DNA of 54,643 nucleotides. It comes from Opitutus sp. GAS368 (lineage in GTDB: Bacteria > Verrucomicrobiota > Verrucomicrobiia > Opitutales > Opitutaceae). The translations under genes and the position numbers were made by a program. Below, one piece after another: positions 8,927 through 18,200 of this stretch. The notes below the pieces were generated by a model, which was given only the letters and a program-made list of their open reading frames with translations, ran no database searches and was not told the DNA's origin. How positions within the stretch are numbered: the first letter of the stretch is position 1; the number at the start of each line of letters is the position of its first letter. The DNA is taken from assembly GCA_945871085.1 (NCBI GenBank), contig CAMBVX010000004.1, positions 1-54,643 on the forward strand. Reading direction: 5' to 3'.

Positions 8927-10039
8927 TTGTCTGCTCCCGAAAAAATTCTCGTCGCCATGTCCGGCGGCGTCGACAGCTCCGTCGCCGCCCTCGTCCTCCA
9001 ACGTCAGGGCGTGCCCATCGTCGGTGCCTACATGAAGAATTGGATCAACGAGGATGAAATCATCGGCCACTGCCCGTGGCAGCAGGACATCGACGATGCC
9101 CGCGCCGTCTGCGACCGCCTCGGCCTTGAGTTCCGCGTCGTAAATCTCATGCAAGAATATCGCGACTGCGTCGTCGCGTATCTCCTCGACGGCTACGCGC
9201 GCGGCCTCACGCCGAACCCCGACATCATGTGCAACCGGGAAATAAAATTCGGCGTGTTCCGCACTTACGCCCGCGAACAAGGCTTCACCGCCGTCGCCAC
9301 CGGCCATTACGCGCAGCGCCGACCAATCGAAAATCGGAAATCGGAAATCGGAAATCCCTCCTTCGCCCTCCTCGAAGGTGCCGATAAAAACAAAGATCAA
9401 TCCTACTTCCTCGCGCTGCTCTCCCAAGCTCAGCTCGCCGCCGCCCGTTTCCCCATCGGCCACCTCCCGAAACCCGAGCTCCGCGCCCTCGCCCGCGCTG
9501 CCGGCCTCAGCACCGCCGACAAAAAAGACAGCCAAGGCATCTGCTTCATCGGCGAAGTAAAAATGTCCGACTTCCTCCGCGCCTACGTCCCCGACGCCCC
9601 CGGTCCGATCATCCGCGCCCACGACGGCCGCGAACTCGGCCACCACCGCGGCCTCCATTTCTACACCCTCGGCCAACGCAAAGGCATCGGCGTTCCGTCC
9701 AACGCCGACCACCAAGCCTACGTCGTCGTCGGCAAACGGGCTACTGACCGCGCCCTGCTCGTCGCCTTCGATCACCCCGACGCCCCCGGCCTCTTCCAAC
9801 GCGAAGTCCGCGTCCACTCCCTTCAATGGAACATCGACTCCGCCTCCGTCCCCGCTGCGCCGCGCACTCTCGAAGCCCGTGTCCGCTACCGTGACCCCCG
9901 CGTCCCGATTGAATTTATTCCCGAAGGCGGTGACACCGCGTTCATCAAATTTCAGTCCCCGCAGCGCGGACTCGCCAGCGGCCAGATTCTCGCGCTCTAC
10001 GACGGCGAACGGCTCCTCGGCGGCGGCGTCTACGTTTAA
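8927..10039 (+). CDS. mnmA: tRNA-specific 2-thiouridylase MnmA
   Basis: 370 residues from a TTG start at 8927; the only nearby ATG (8957) would delete the first strand of the PP-loop, so TTG is preferred. The ATP-binding motif [10 protein letters not shown] lies at residues 9-18, the first catalytic cysteine is in [12 protein letters not shown] (near residue 102), and the second is in [13 protein letters not shown] (near 205). [12 protein letters not shown] and [17 protein letters not shown] are family signatures. The enzyme makes s2U34 in tRNA-Lys, Glu and Gln in the cytoplasm. An unusual in-frame insert encoded by 7-bp repeats sits between GHYAQ and the [12 protein letters not shown] segment (see 9331-9358). 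Confidence in the family is very high. Confidence 0.95.
   Translation: MSAPEKILVAMSGGVDSSVAALVLQRQGVPIVGAYMKNWINEDEIIGHCPWQQDIDDARAVCDRLGLEFRVVNLMQEYRDCVVAYLLDGYARGLTPNPDIMCNREIKFGVFRTYAREQGFTAVATGHYAQRRPIENRKSEIGNPSFALLEGADKNKDQSYFLALLSQAQLAAARFPIGHLPKPELRALARAAGLSTADKKDSQGICFIGEVKMSDFLRAYVPDAPGPIIRAHDGRELGHHRGLHFYTLGQRKGIGVPSNADHQAYVVVGKRATDRALLVAFDHPDAPGLFQREVRVHSLQWNIDSASVPAAPRTLEARVRYRDPRVPIEFIPEGGDTAFIKFQSPQRGLASGQILALYDGERLLGGGVYV
9331..9358 (+). repeat. Four 7-bp tandem repeats inside mnmA
   Basis: AAATCGG occurs three times head to tail at 9331-9351, followed by a fourth unit AAATCCC. Seven is not a multiple of three, but the whole insert keeps frame and codes for about [12 protein letters not shown]. 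The same kind of string is common between genes in related bacteria, so this looks like an intergenic repeat that landed in a tolerant surface loop. Confidence 0.75.
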
Positions 10040-10199
10040 AAAAATTCGAGCTGAGTCCTGGTGACGGCATCAGCTGTGGCAACGGTCGGGCCAATTTGGA
10101 ACTACTGTGGGGCAGGCTTTATGCCGAATGGCGGTTAAGTTTCTTTCCGGACGGCGACAGTTGTTGCCCTAGCAAAATACCAGGTCGTCGCGGATTTTT

Positions 10200-10268
10200 G
10201 GCAGGGGATTGGGTGGCAAGGGAATGAAAACCCAAGGAATTTATTCCGCTGCCACCCATTCCCTTGCC
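10200..10268. repeat. 26-bp imperfect inverted repeat
   Basis: Arms 10200-10225 and 10243-10268 match at 22 of 26 positions when one is reverse complemented, with a 17-base spacer. The arms are built on GGGTGGCA and GGCAAGGGAAT. It could form a long stem in RNA from either strand and sits between convergent genes, so it may act as a bidirectional transcription barrier or be a dispersed REP-like unit. Confidence 0.7.
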
Positions 10269-10434
10269 CTCCGGCCCCAGCGCCCTCCGTCAAAATTGGA
10301 TCCGCAACCTTTCATGTAAGACCGTGAGCGGCGCCCCCTCCCGGGCGCAATGCGGGTTGCGGCATCTGCTATTGGAGGCTGTGCCGTGGATAATCATCGC
10401 CGACCATGTCATCACGCTGACGTCAGTCCGGAGA

Positions 10435-10537
10435 ACGACAGGAAGATTCGGGACAAAAACATGAGAAGGAACCGCAAGGTTGACCAGCAGGTGAACCTTC
10501 AAACAGCTCATTTTTCTGTCGTGAATGTTCCTGTCGT
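10435..10537. repeat. 31-bp imperfect inverted repeat with 41-bp spacer
   Basis: Arm 10435-10465 (starting ACGACAGGAA and ending ACATGAG) matches the reverse complement of 10507-10537 with about six mismatches. Purine-rich arms and an AT-richer base composition differ from the flanking GC-rich genes. Probably a dispersed, non-autonomous repeat; no coding capacity is evident. Confidence 0.7.
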
Positions 10538-10668
10538 GCCTGCTTCGGCGTTGAGCATTTTACCGACCTCAATGAACATGCACGATCGCGCGCGAAGCCT
10601 CCTGAGTAGTTACTCCTCGGTATTACTTAAGCGCCATTCGACTTTACACCTGCCCTGCGTTCCCCCGC

Positions 10669-12384
10669 TCAATACGCCATCGCGTATGACTTCAGCGACC
10701 CCTGGAGGGAAAGCTTGGCTTCATGACAGTCCGCATGCGCCTGCAATTCAAATTTCCGCAGATTGAAGCCGGGGAACACTCGGTCCCGCAGCACGCGCCA
10801 CTCCTCTGATTCCACGATCGCCGGCAGATGCGTGCGCGGCGGATCGCCACAACTGCCGACGTGATTGTGCCGGCAAAAATCGCGGGCGAGCGAAACCACC
10901 GCGACCAAGTCGATATCCTCCGTAGCCTGCCGCGGGGTCTCGATCCAACGGATCACATTTACAAAGGGGCGCGGCAGCCCGCGTTTCTCCGCCCAGTACG
11001 TGGCCAAGTCGATCGTCGTGCAGCCGATAAATTTCCGCTCGGCCTCACGCAACGGCACCCCTTCCAGGCGGGCGTATTCCAGCACGGCTTGAAACCCGAC
11101 GGGCTGCAGCCGCGCGAAGAGAAGTTTGCCCAAATCGTGGAGCAATCCGGCCGTGTAGGCGATGGATTCGAGCTCGTGAAATTCCATGTAGCGACACACC
11201 TGCCGGGCCAGACGAGCGACCCCGTTTTGATAGGTCCAAAATTTTGGCCAGTCGAACTGCGTCGATACCAGTAACTGCGACTCAGGGATCGTCACGAGCC
11301 CGCGCGCTTGCGCGACGAGCCGCACCTTACCGAGCAGGCCCACGGCCAACTGGGGATCATCGATGCGCCCCGCACTTTCGTCGCTCGGACTCCTCGTCTG
11401 ATTCGCCGCGATCAACATCTGCGCCGCCAAGCCCGGATCACGTTCCACGACATCCATCAGCGGGCCAATGCCCGTCGGATCGCCAATTGCCGACATTTGA
11501 AACGCCGCCGCGGCCGAATCGACCACCGGGCAGCCCGTCAACGCATCGAGCGCGGAGTGCAGTTGCGGCACCGTGACGACGGGACACCTTCGTTCGGCCA
11601 CCGCGTTGAACCAGAGTGCGCGCGACGAGGTCGATTGTCCGGCTTCAACCGCCGTCGCCGCCTGAAACTCCTCGGGTATCACGGCCGGATTGAGGTGATG
11701 AAAAATAATTCGGCCGGCAAACGCCACCACCTCGAGGCGCGCCGTCAGTTGGGGCCAGCTGCCCTGCACCGCGAGTTCTTCGAGTCCCCCCAGACATTCC
11801 ACCACGCCCCAGGCACCGGCCGCTTCGGCCTGCGCCGAAAGGGCGCTCAGGTGTTCCCGGAACGCTTGCTCCGCCTGTTCTGCGGCACTCTGCTCCAGCC
11901 CTGCGCGCTGCACGTCCAAAGCGACGCGCAGCTCCTCCAACATTTTGTGCAGGCCTGCCGCCGGGAAGCCCATGAGTTTGCAAAACGACTTCTCCTCTTC
12001 GAAGTGACGGGCGCGCCACGGGTTGACCGTCGCCTTCGCAATCTCTGCGTAAATAAGCTCTTCGTGATACGGCTTGATCAGAAAATTCTGCACCCGCATT
12101 TCGAGCGCACTCTTCACCGCCATGCGGTCCGCATTGCCGCTGTAAAACACAAAGGGCAGCAGCTTGCGAAAACTGTCATCCTTGAAGCGATGCGCCAGCG
12201 AGAGACCGCCACCCTCAATGATGAGCTCCGAAAACACGAGATCCACCTTCACCACCCGCTCCACAAAGTCCCACGCTTCGTCCGCCGAACCGACCATCGC
12301 CAGTCGGTGATGTCCGCGCTGCAGCATACCCCGCATAGCAAGCTGGGCGACGGCACTGGGATCGATGAGTAAGATATTTGCCAT
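10669..12384 (-). CDS. Receiver-HDOD regulatory protein with Glu at the phospho-acceptor site
   Basis: 571 residues from ATG at 12384 (MANILLIDPSAV), where receiver homology begins; a longer upstream frame is ignored. Residues 1-115 form a response-regulator fold with D8, the switch Ser in FVFYSGN and the Lys in FLIKPY. The usual acceptor Asp is E53 (DLVFSEL), a residue often considered a phosphorylation mimic. A linker of about 150 residues, partly coiled-coil-like, leads to an HDOD domain (about 265-500) retaining LLHDLGKLL. HDOD proteins act in signalling and motility control without a firmly shared enzymatic activity. The gene is separate from its neighbours by 97 bp upstream. What it regulates cannot be told; the pilus ATPase is 1.5 kb away. 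Confidence 0.85.
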   Translation of the reverse strand: MANILLIDPSAVAQLAMRGMLQRGHHRLAMVGSADEAWDFVERVVKVDLVFSELIIEGGGLSLAHRFKDDSFRKLLPFVFYSGNADRMAVKSALEMRVQNFLIKPYHEELIYAEIAKATVNPWRARHFEEEKSFCKLMGFPAAGLHKMLEELRVALDVQRAGLEQSAAEQAEQAFREHLSALSAQAEAAGAWGVVECLGGLEELAVQGSWPQLTARLEVVAFAGRIIFHHLNPAVIPEEFQAATAVEAGQSTSSRALWFNAVAERRCPVVTVPQLHSALDALTGCPVVDSAAAAFQMSAIGDPTGIGPLMDVVERDPGLAAQMLIAANQTRSPSDESAGRIDDPQLAVGLLGKVRLVAQARGLVTIPESQLLVSTQFDWPKFWTYQNGVARLARQVCRYMEFHELESIAYTAGLLHDLGKLLFARLQPVGFQAVLEYARLEGVPLREAERKFIGCTTIDLATYWAEKRGLPRPFVNVIRWIETPRQATEDIDLVAVVSLARDFCRHNHVGSCGDPPRTHLPAIVESEEWRVLRDRVFPGFNLRKFELQAHADCHEAKLSLQGSLKSYAMAY

Positions 12385-12481
12385 GATGGACGAGTCACCC
12401 AGCGACTCGCGGCGGCCAGCTAGGCTGGTCGCCTTCGCAGCCATCGGCACAATCGCGCGAAAATTTAGGGCCACCTGCGCC

Positions 12482-13129
12482 TCACTGCACCGAGGCAAAC
12501 ACCAGACTCCCCGCCAAGGCGAGAAACACCAGACCCAGCCCGCGATCAATCCAGTGCCCCAACCGTAAAAAGCTCCGTCGCACGTCCGCGCGGGTGAAGA
12601 AAACCGCGACCAACGAAAACCACGCCATCGTGCCGAGCGCCATCCACACACCATAACCCGCCTGCACGAGTTTCGGCGTCTGCGGACTCACCACCATCAC
12701 AAATAGCGAAACGAAAAACAGCGTCGCCTTCGGGTTGAGCGCATTGGTCAAAAAACCCGTCGCAAACGCGGCCCGCGACGTCGGCAGATCCACCCCGCCC
12801 ACGCCGCCTCGCCCGGCAAAAACCTCCGCCTCCGTCCGGGGCTTGACGCCCAATGACTGCACTCCGAGCCAAGCGATATAGCCGGCGCCCGCATATTTCA
12901 CCACAGCGAACCACCGCTCCGAGCTCTGGATCAGTAAGCCCAGCCCGCCCAACGAATATCCGACATGCAGCAGAATCGCCGTCCCGACGCCCACACTCGT
13001 CCAGATCGCCGTGCGTCGGCCATGGGCGAGGCTCTGCCTGAGCACCACGGCAAAATCCGGTCCCGGACTCGCCACCGCGAGCAGATGCGCGAGCGCGACC
13101 TTGGAAAACTCGCCCCAATAGTCGTGCAT
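12482..13129 (-). CDS. LysE/RhtB-family amino-acid exporter
   Basis: 215 residues starting at the ATG at 13129 (MHDYWGEFSKVALAHLLAVA). The family signature ASPGPDFAVVLRQSL is at about 19-33 and FLTNALNPKATLFF near 125; hydrophobic stretches are consistent with six membrane segments. Members export amino acids or homoserine lactone-type compounds across the inner membrane; the substrate here is unknown. It begins 11 bp after the TPR lipoprotein gene, so the two probably share a transcript. The upstream in-frame extension overlaps that gene and was rejected as start. Confidence 0.88.
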   Translation of the reverse strand: MHDYWGEFSKVALAHLLAVASPGPDFAVVLRQSLAHGRRTAIWTSVGVGTAILLHVGYSLGGLGLLIQSSERWFAVVKYAGAGYIAWLGVQSLGVKPRTEAEVFAGRGGVGGVDLPTSRAAFATGFLTNALNPKATLFFVSLFVMVVSPQTPKLVQAGYGVWMALGTMAWFSLVAVFFTRADVRRSFLRLGHWIDRGLGLVFLALAGSLVFASVQ

Positions 13130-13140
13130 CGCCCCAAGCC

Positions 13141-13647
13141 TCAGAGCGCGATTTCCTTGAAGCGGGGGTCCGTCGTCATCTTGTCGATCTGTTTGCCCTC
13201 GGCAAAGACCCGCACGGCCCGATCGTCGGGAAATTTCTTTTGGGCCCTCAAGAGCACCGCCCGCGCGTCCTCGGTGCGACCGAGCAGCGCCAACACGTAG
13301 ATTTGTTGGAGCAGCGGCTTCGCGTCCTTGGGCTCCGCCTTCGCGGCTTCTTCGTAGGCCCCGAGCCCCGACGTATAGGCCGTGCGCGCCGCGTCTTTTT
13401 TCCCGAGACGCACGCGCATGGCCCCGAGGTCCACCCAAAATTTCCCCGTGTCCGGACAGAGCGCCGCAGCCTTCGCGAGTAGCGTCTCGGCCCGGGCATA
13501 GTCCTTCAGCTGCAGGGCGAACTGCGCCTCGCTCACCAGCGCGGCGGCCTCCTTACGTTCCAGCGACGTCGGTTCCTTTGCTTTACAGCCCGCCGCCACC
13601 AGCGAGGCGAGGGCCACCAGAATGAAAAATGCGCGCGTCTTCATCAT
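13141..13647 (-). CDS. TPR-containing lipoprotein
   Basis: 168 residues with a lipoprotein signal (FFILVALASLVAAGC, lipid-modified Cys at 21) followed by about four TPR-like helices, for example LVSEAQFALQLKDYARAETL and FWVDLGAMRVRLGKKDAA. Two adjacent ATGs (13647, 13644) are possible starts. It would be tethered to the inner or outer membrane facing the periplasm and act in protein assembly or as a scaffold; no specific partner can be named. It precedes the LysE exporter by 11 bp. Confidence 0.8.
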   Translation of the reverse strand: MMKTRAFFILVALASLVAAGCKAKEPTSLERKEAAALVSEAQFALQLKDYARAETLLAKAAALCPDTGKFWVDLGAMRVRLGKKDAARTAYTSGLGAYEEAAKAEPKDAKPLLQQIYVLALLGRTEDARAVLLRAQKKFPDDRAVRVFAEGKQIDKMTTDPRFKEIAL

Positions 13648-13764
13648 GAGAGCTCAATTGCGATACGTTGCCCGCCAGCCGTCAATCCCAGTGACGTGCC
13701 GCACGATTGTCGGCATGTGATCAAACCCATCCAGAACTGAACGCCAATACGGTCGTCCGAGTTC

Positions 13765-13820
13765 GTAGTCCCGCCTTTAGGCGGAAGGATTTTTCCGATT
13801 CCGCCTGAAGGCGGGACTAC
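13765..13820. repeat. REP-like palindrome, 22-bp arms
   Basis: Arms 13765-13786 and 13799-13820 are reverse complements except for one base; each contains GTAGTCCCGCCTT and AGGCGGAA. The 12-base spacer is AT-rich. From general knowledge this GTAGTCCCGCCTTCAGGCGG palindrome is widely dispersed between genes in Verrucomicrobiota. It lies in the 273-bp gap downstream of pilB and upstream of the TPR lipoprotein gene, all on the minus strand. Confidence 0.85.
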
Positions 13821-13920
13821 AAACTCAGAGGCTCCCTCGTCCACGCTGCACAGATTTAATCCCCCCTTGTCGGTCCTCTCTCGGTGGTCATCCCACCGCT
13901 TCCGCTTACTCCGCGTTGCC

Positions 13921-15639
13921 CTACATGTCCGGCGGGACGTTGGCGATGGCTTCCTCGATCGTCGTGAGGCCTTCCTTCACCTTGAGAATGCTATCTTGAT
14001 GCAACGTCTTCATCCCACCGCGCTGTGCGATCTTCTTCAACACGGCCGACTCCGCCTCCTTGTTGATCGCGGCCACCAACTCCTCGTTGCTCACCATCAA
14101 TTCGTGAATGCCGACGCGCCCCTTGTAGCCGCTGCCGCCACATTTCGGACACCCTTTGGGATTCGGCTTAAAAATCTGCCCGTTCCAGCCGATCGCCCGC
14201 TGCATGATTTCTTCTTCGCGCCCCACCGGCGTGTAGGCCACCCGGCAGGTCTTGCACACCCGGCGCATGAGCCGCTGGGCACACACACACAACAGGGACG
14301 AGGATACCATGAACGACTCCACGCCCATTTCGGTCAGACGTGAAATCGTCGTCGGTGCATCGTTGGTGTGCAGCGTGGAAATGAGCAAGTGACCCGTCAA
14401 CGCAGCCTCCACGGCGATGCCGGCCGTTTCCTTGTCGCGGATCTCACCCACCAGAATGATGTCGGGGTCTTGCCGGAGAAACGCGCGCAGGGCCGTCGCA
14501 AACGTCAGCCCGATCTGCCGGTGCATCTGCATCTGATTCAGCCCGGGCAAAGTATACTCAATCGGGTCCTCCGCCGTGCGGATGACGATGTCCGGCGTGT
14601 TCACTTCGTTGAGCGCCGAGTAGAGCGTCATCGACTTGCCCGAGCCCGTCGGGCCACAGTGCAAAATCATGCCGTAAGGCTGGCGGATGCACTCGCGATA
14701 TTTCGCCAGATTCTCCTCCGAAAAACCGAGCGCGGGCAGCGGCAACGTGGTTTTTTGTTTGTCGAGAATACGCATCACCACGCCTTCACCGTGATTGAGC
14801 GGCGCCGTCGACACGCGCAAATCCAAGTCGACGTTCTTTTTCGTGTATTGTTTGAACACGATTCGTCCGTCCTGCGGCAACCGGCGCTCCGAGATGTCCA
14901 GATTGCACATGATCTTCAGGCGCGCGATCAACGCCGGCCCGACCTTCTTCGGCAGGCGCAACTTCTCGTGACAAATACCGTCGATGCGATTGCGGACGAT
15001 CACTTCCTTCTCCTGCGGCTCGATGTGAATGTCGCTGGTGCCCGCGAAATACGCGTCCTCGATGATGCGGTTCGCGAGCTGGATGATCGGGCCGGACTCC
15101 TCGTTGACGTCATCTTCCTTTAACTCACCGCCTTCGCCCCCGCCCTCGCCGTATTCGGCGCCGATCTGCATGATCACGTCGTCAAATCCGCCGCCGCCGC
15201 GATCCTGCCCTTTGGCAAACTTATCGCGGATGTCCTTCTCCCGCGCCAGCAGCCGCACCACGCGCTTGCCGGTCATCTCCTGAATCTTCGTCGGCAGCGT
15301 GACCTCGAAGGGATTGGCGAAGGCCACCAGCAGCATCTCGCCCACCTGCCCGACGGGCAGCACAAGATTTTCCTTACAGAAATCCTCCGGGATGCGTTCA
15401 AACGTCTGCGCCGTCATCCGGTAATGCGCGACGTTATAGGGCGAGAGATTCAACGCGCGGGACTTCGCCACGAGACACTGAAACGCTGTGACCTTAAATT
15501 CCTCCTGCAAGAGCTTGTCCAGCGAGTCACCACTGAGGTCCTCGGGCCGCACGGCCAACGCACTGCGCTGTTCGGGGTCGAGGCGACCCATCTCGACAAG
15601 TTTGGTGACGATCTGAAGCTGGATTTTTCCGAGGGGCAT
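13921..15639 (-). CDS. pilB: Type IV pilus / type II secretion assembly ATPase (PilB/GspE)
   Basis: 572 residues, the usual length. An N-terminal T2SSE_N-like domain (to about 140) is followed by a Gly/Glu-rich linker (145-182) and the ATPase core: Walker A GPTGSGKS at 329-336, Asp box around RTAEDPIEY (354-362), Walker B-like IILVGEIRD (394-402), His box STLHTND (421-427), and a four-Cys zinc element (C462, C465, then [12 protein letters not shown]). It would power pilus extension or pseudopilus assembly on the cytoplasmic face of the inner membrane. The small gene 6 bp upstream probably works with it. No other pilus genes are in the window, so PilB versus GspE is not settled. Confidence 0.92.
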   Translation of the reverse strand: MPLGKIQLQIVTKLVEMGRLDPEQRSALAVRPEDLSGDSLDKLLQEEFKVTAFQCLVAKSRALNLSPYNVAHYRMTAQTFERIPEDFCKENLVLPVGQVGEMLLVAFANPFEVTLPTKIQEMTGKRVVRLLAREKDIRDKFAKGQDRGGGGFDDVIMQIGAEYGEGGGEGGELKEDDVNEESGPIIQLANRIIEDAYFAGTSDIHIEPQEKEVIVRNRIDGICHEKLRLPKKVGPALIARLKIMCNLDISERRLPQDGRIVFKQYTKKNVDLDLRVSTAPLNHGEGVVMRILDKQKTTLPLPALGFSEENLAKYRECIRQPYGMILHCGPTGSGKSMTLYSALNEVNTPDIVIRTAEDPIEYTLPGLNQMQMHRQIGLTFATALRAFLRQDPDIILVGEIRDKETAGIAVEAALTGHLLISTLHTNDAPTTISRLTEMGVESFMVSSSLLCVCAQRLMRRVCKTCRVAYTPVGREEEIMQRAIGWNGQIFKPNPKGCPKCGGSGYKGRVGIHELMVSNEELVAAINKEAESAVLKKIAQRGGMKTLHQDSILKVKEGLTTIEEAIANVPPDM

Positions 15640-15645
15640 GGTCGG

Positions 15646-16182
15646 TTATTTTGCTGGCACGGGCACAGGGAGCGCGACGGGCAGGACCGGCGCGGCGGAG
15701 TGCTCGACCGGCAGTTTCTCCAAGTAGTCGGCGATGCCTTCGAGCGTGGTGCCGAACCAAAGGATGGGACCGGTCAGCTGTTTCTCCCAATAGGTGCGCA
15801 CCGCCGGACTCAGGTAGTAGGCCGTCGCCACGAAATGAAACTCTTCTTCGCGATCAAACGGCACCGTCCACGTCGCCCAACATGCTCCCACGTCGAGGCC
15901 TTTCTTCGAATCATCGGGCACATCGTAGTCGCGCAAATCGACCAGCCCAACACCCTCGCTCTCGACGAGGTGATGCAGCACGTCGTCCTCCTTCAACACC
16001 TTCATATCGTAGGCGAGAATACCGAGGATCGTGCTCTGCCGGGGCTGTTCGGTCGCGACAATCTCGATGAGCTTTTCGTTCGCCGTCTCCAGGTCCTCAA
16101 TTTTCACCAAATTGTGCTCCACGAAATTCGCCCCCAACAACCGGTTGGCGCGCATCAGGAGAGGGCGGTGTTCCTTGGACAT
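15646..16182 (-). CDS. Small protein with a GspE-N/MshEN-like domain, partner of pilB
   Basis: 178 residues. The N-terminal half (LLGANFVEHNLVKIEDLETA ... ILGILAYDMKVLKEDDVL) resembles the helical module at the N-terminus of GspE/PilB ATPases, which in MshE-type proteins binds c-di-GMP; this similarity is by eye. The second half is rich in aromatic residues (ACWATWTVPFDREEEFHFVA, AYYLSPAVRTYWE) and ends in a Pro/Val/Ala tail. No signal peptide or membrane segment. It sits 6 bp before pilB and 17 bp after obgE, so co-transcription is likely, and a role in regulating the ATPase is inferred from this position. Confidence 0.65.
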   Translation of the reverse strand: MSKEHRPLLMRANRLLGANFVEHNLVKIEDLETANEKLIEIVATEQPRQSTILGILAYDMKVLKEDDVLHHLVESEGVGLVDLRDYDVPDDSKKGLDVGACWATWTVPFDREEEFHFVATAYYLSPAVRTYWEKQLTGPILWFGTTLEGIADYLEKLPVEHSAAPVLPVALPVPVPAK

Positions 16183-16199
16183 ACGGATGAAGCTTGAAC

Positions 16200-17696
<1,497 letters not shown>

Positions 17697-18149
17697 TTAC
17701 GCCGGGGACTTCGTGCACTGCGATTGCGCACCCTCGGGCAGCGGGGGAATCGCTCCCTCGCCCGCCTTCGGCAACGTGCCGTTAAGCTCCTGCCGCCAAT
17801 GCGCGACGTCTCCGCCCGGGCAATAAACATAAATCATGTGCATCGGCTCATCGCCCGTGTTGGTGAGCTGGTGAAACAGGGTCGGCGGCATGAACACCGC
17901 CTGACCGGCCTTGATTGGACTGCGCTCCGTGCCCACGCAAATTTCGCCCTCACCTTGCACGATAAAATAAACTTCCTCCTGCTCTTGGTTGTGCCACGGC
18001 ACCTGGCCGCCCTTGGGCTCCAAAATCGAGTAGCCCATCGAGAATCCCTTGGCCGCAATCGGCTGGCCAAGTTGGCCGACGAGGCCACGGCCCCAACGAC
18101 GCGCGGGAAAGGTGCCACCGGGCAGTTTGGCGAGATCGGCGATAATCAT
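17697..18149 (-). CDS. Cupin-domain protein
   Basis: 150 residues forming a single conserved-barrel cupin. Motif 1 is WHNQEQEEVYFIVQGEGEI (about residues 52-70; a His/Gln/Glu set that can bind metal) and motif 2 is around FMPPTLFHQLTNTGDEPM (90-107). The C-terminal 30 residues are extra and end in SQCTKSPA. Possible roles range from sugar isomerase to sensor; none is specified by the sequence. It follows the M3 peptidase gene by 51 bp on the same strand. Confidence 0.82.
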   Translation of the reverse strand: MIIADLAKLPGGTFPARRWGRGLVGQLGQPIAAKGFSMGYSILEPKGGQVPWHNQEQEEVYFIVQGEGEICVGTERSPIKAGQAVFMPPTLFHQLTNTGDEPMHMIYVYCPGGDVAHWRQELNGTLPKAGEGAIPPLPEGAQSQCTKSPA

Positions 18150-18200
18150 AGTGGCCGATTTGTTGTGGGAGCCTCGGCCGGGCGCGAACTTTTTTTGGCG

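Larger units (their letters stand above)
10040..10668. other. 629-bp intergenic region with two hairpin-forming repeats
   Basis: Lies between convergent genes (mnmA on plus, the HDOD regulator on minus). Short frames here have no recognisable protein features. It holds two separate imperfect inverted repeats (10200-10268 and 10435-10537) and one copy of a GGGGCAGGCTTTATGCC string near 10106. No tRNA or riboswitch pattern was found. Confidence 0.65.

Noticed and set aside
12385-12654. 90-residue N-terminal extension of the HDOD regulator
   Set aside because: Homology starts at MANILLID and the extension overlaps the LysE gene with Trp/Arg-rich nonsense sequence.
13644-13844. Small minus-strand frame containing VVPPSGG and PPKGGTT
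   Set aside because: It is simply the translation of the REP-like palindrome at 13765-13820.
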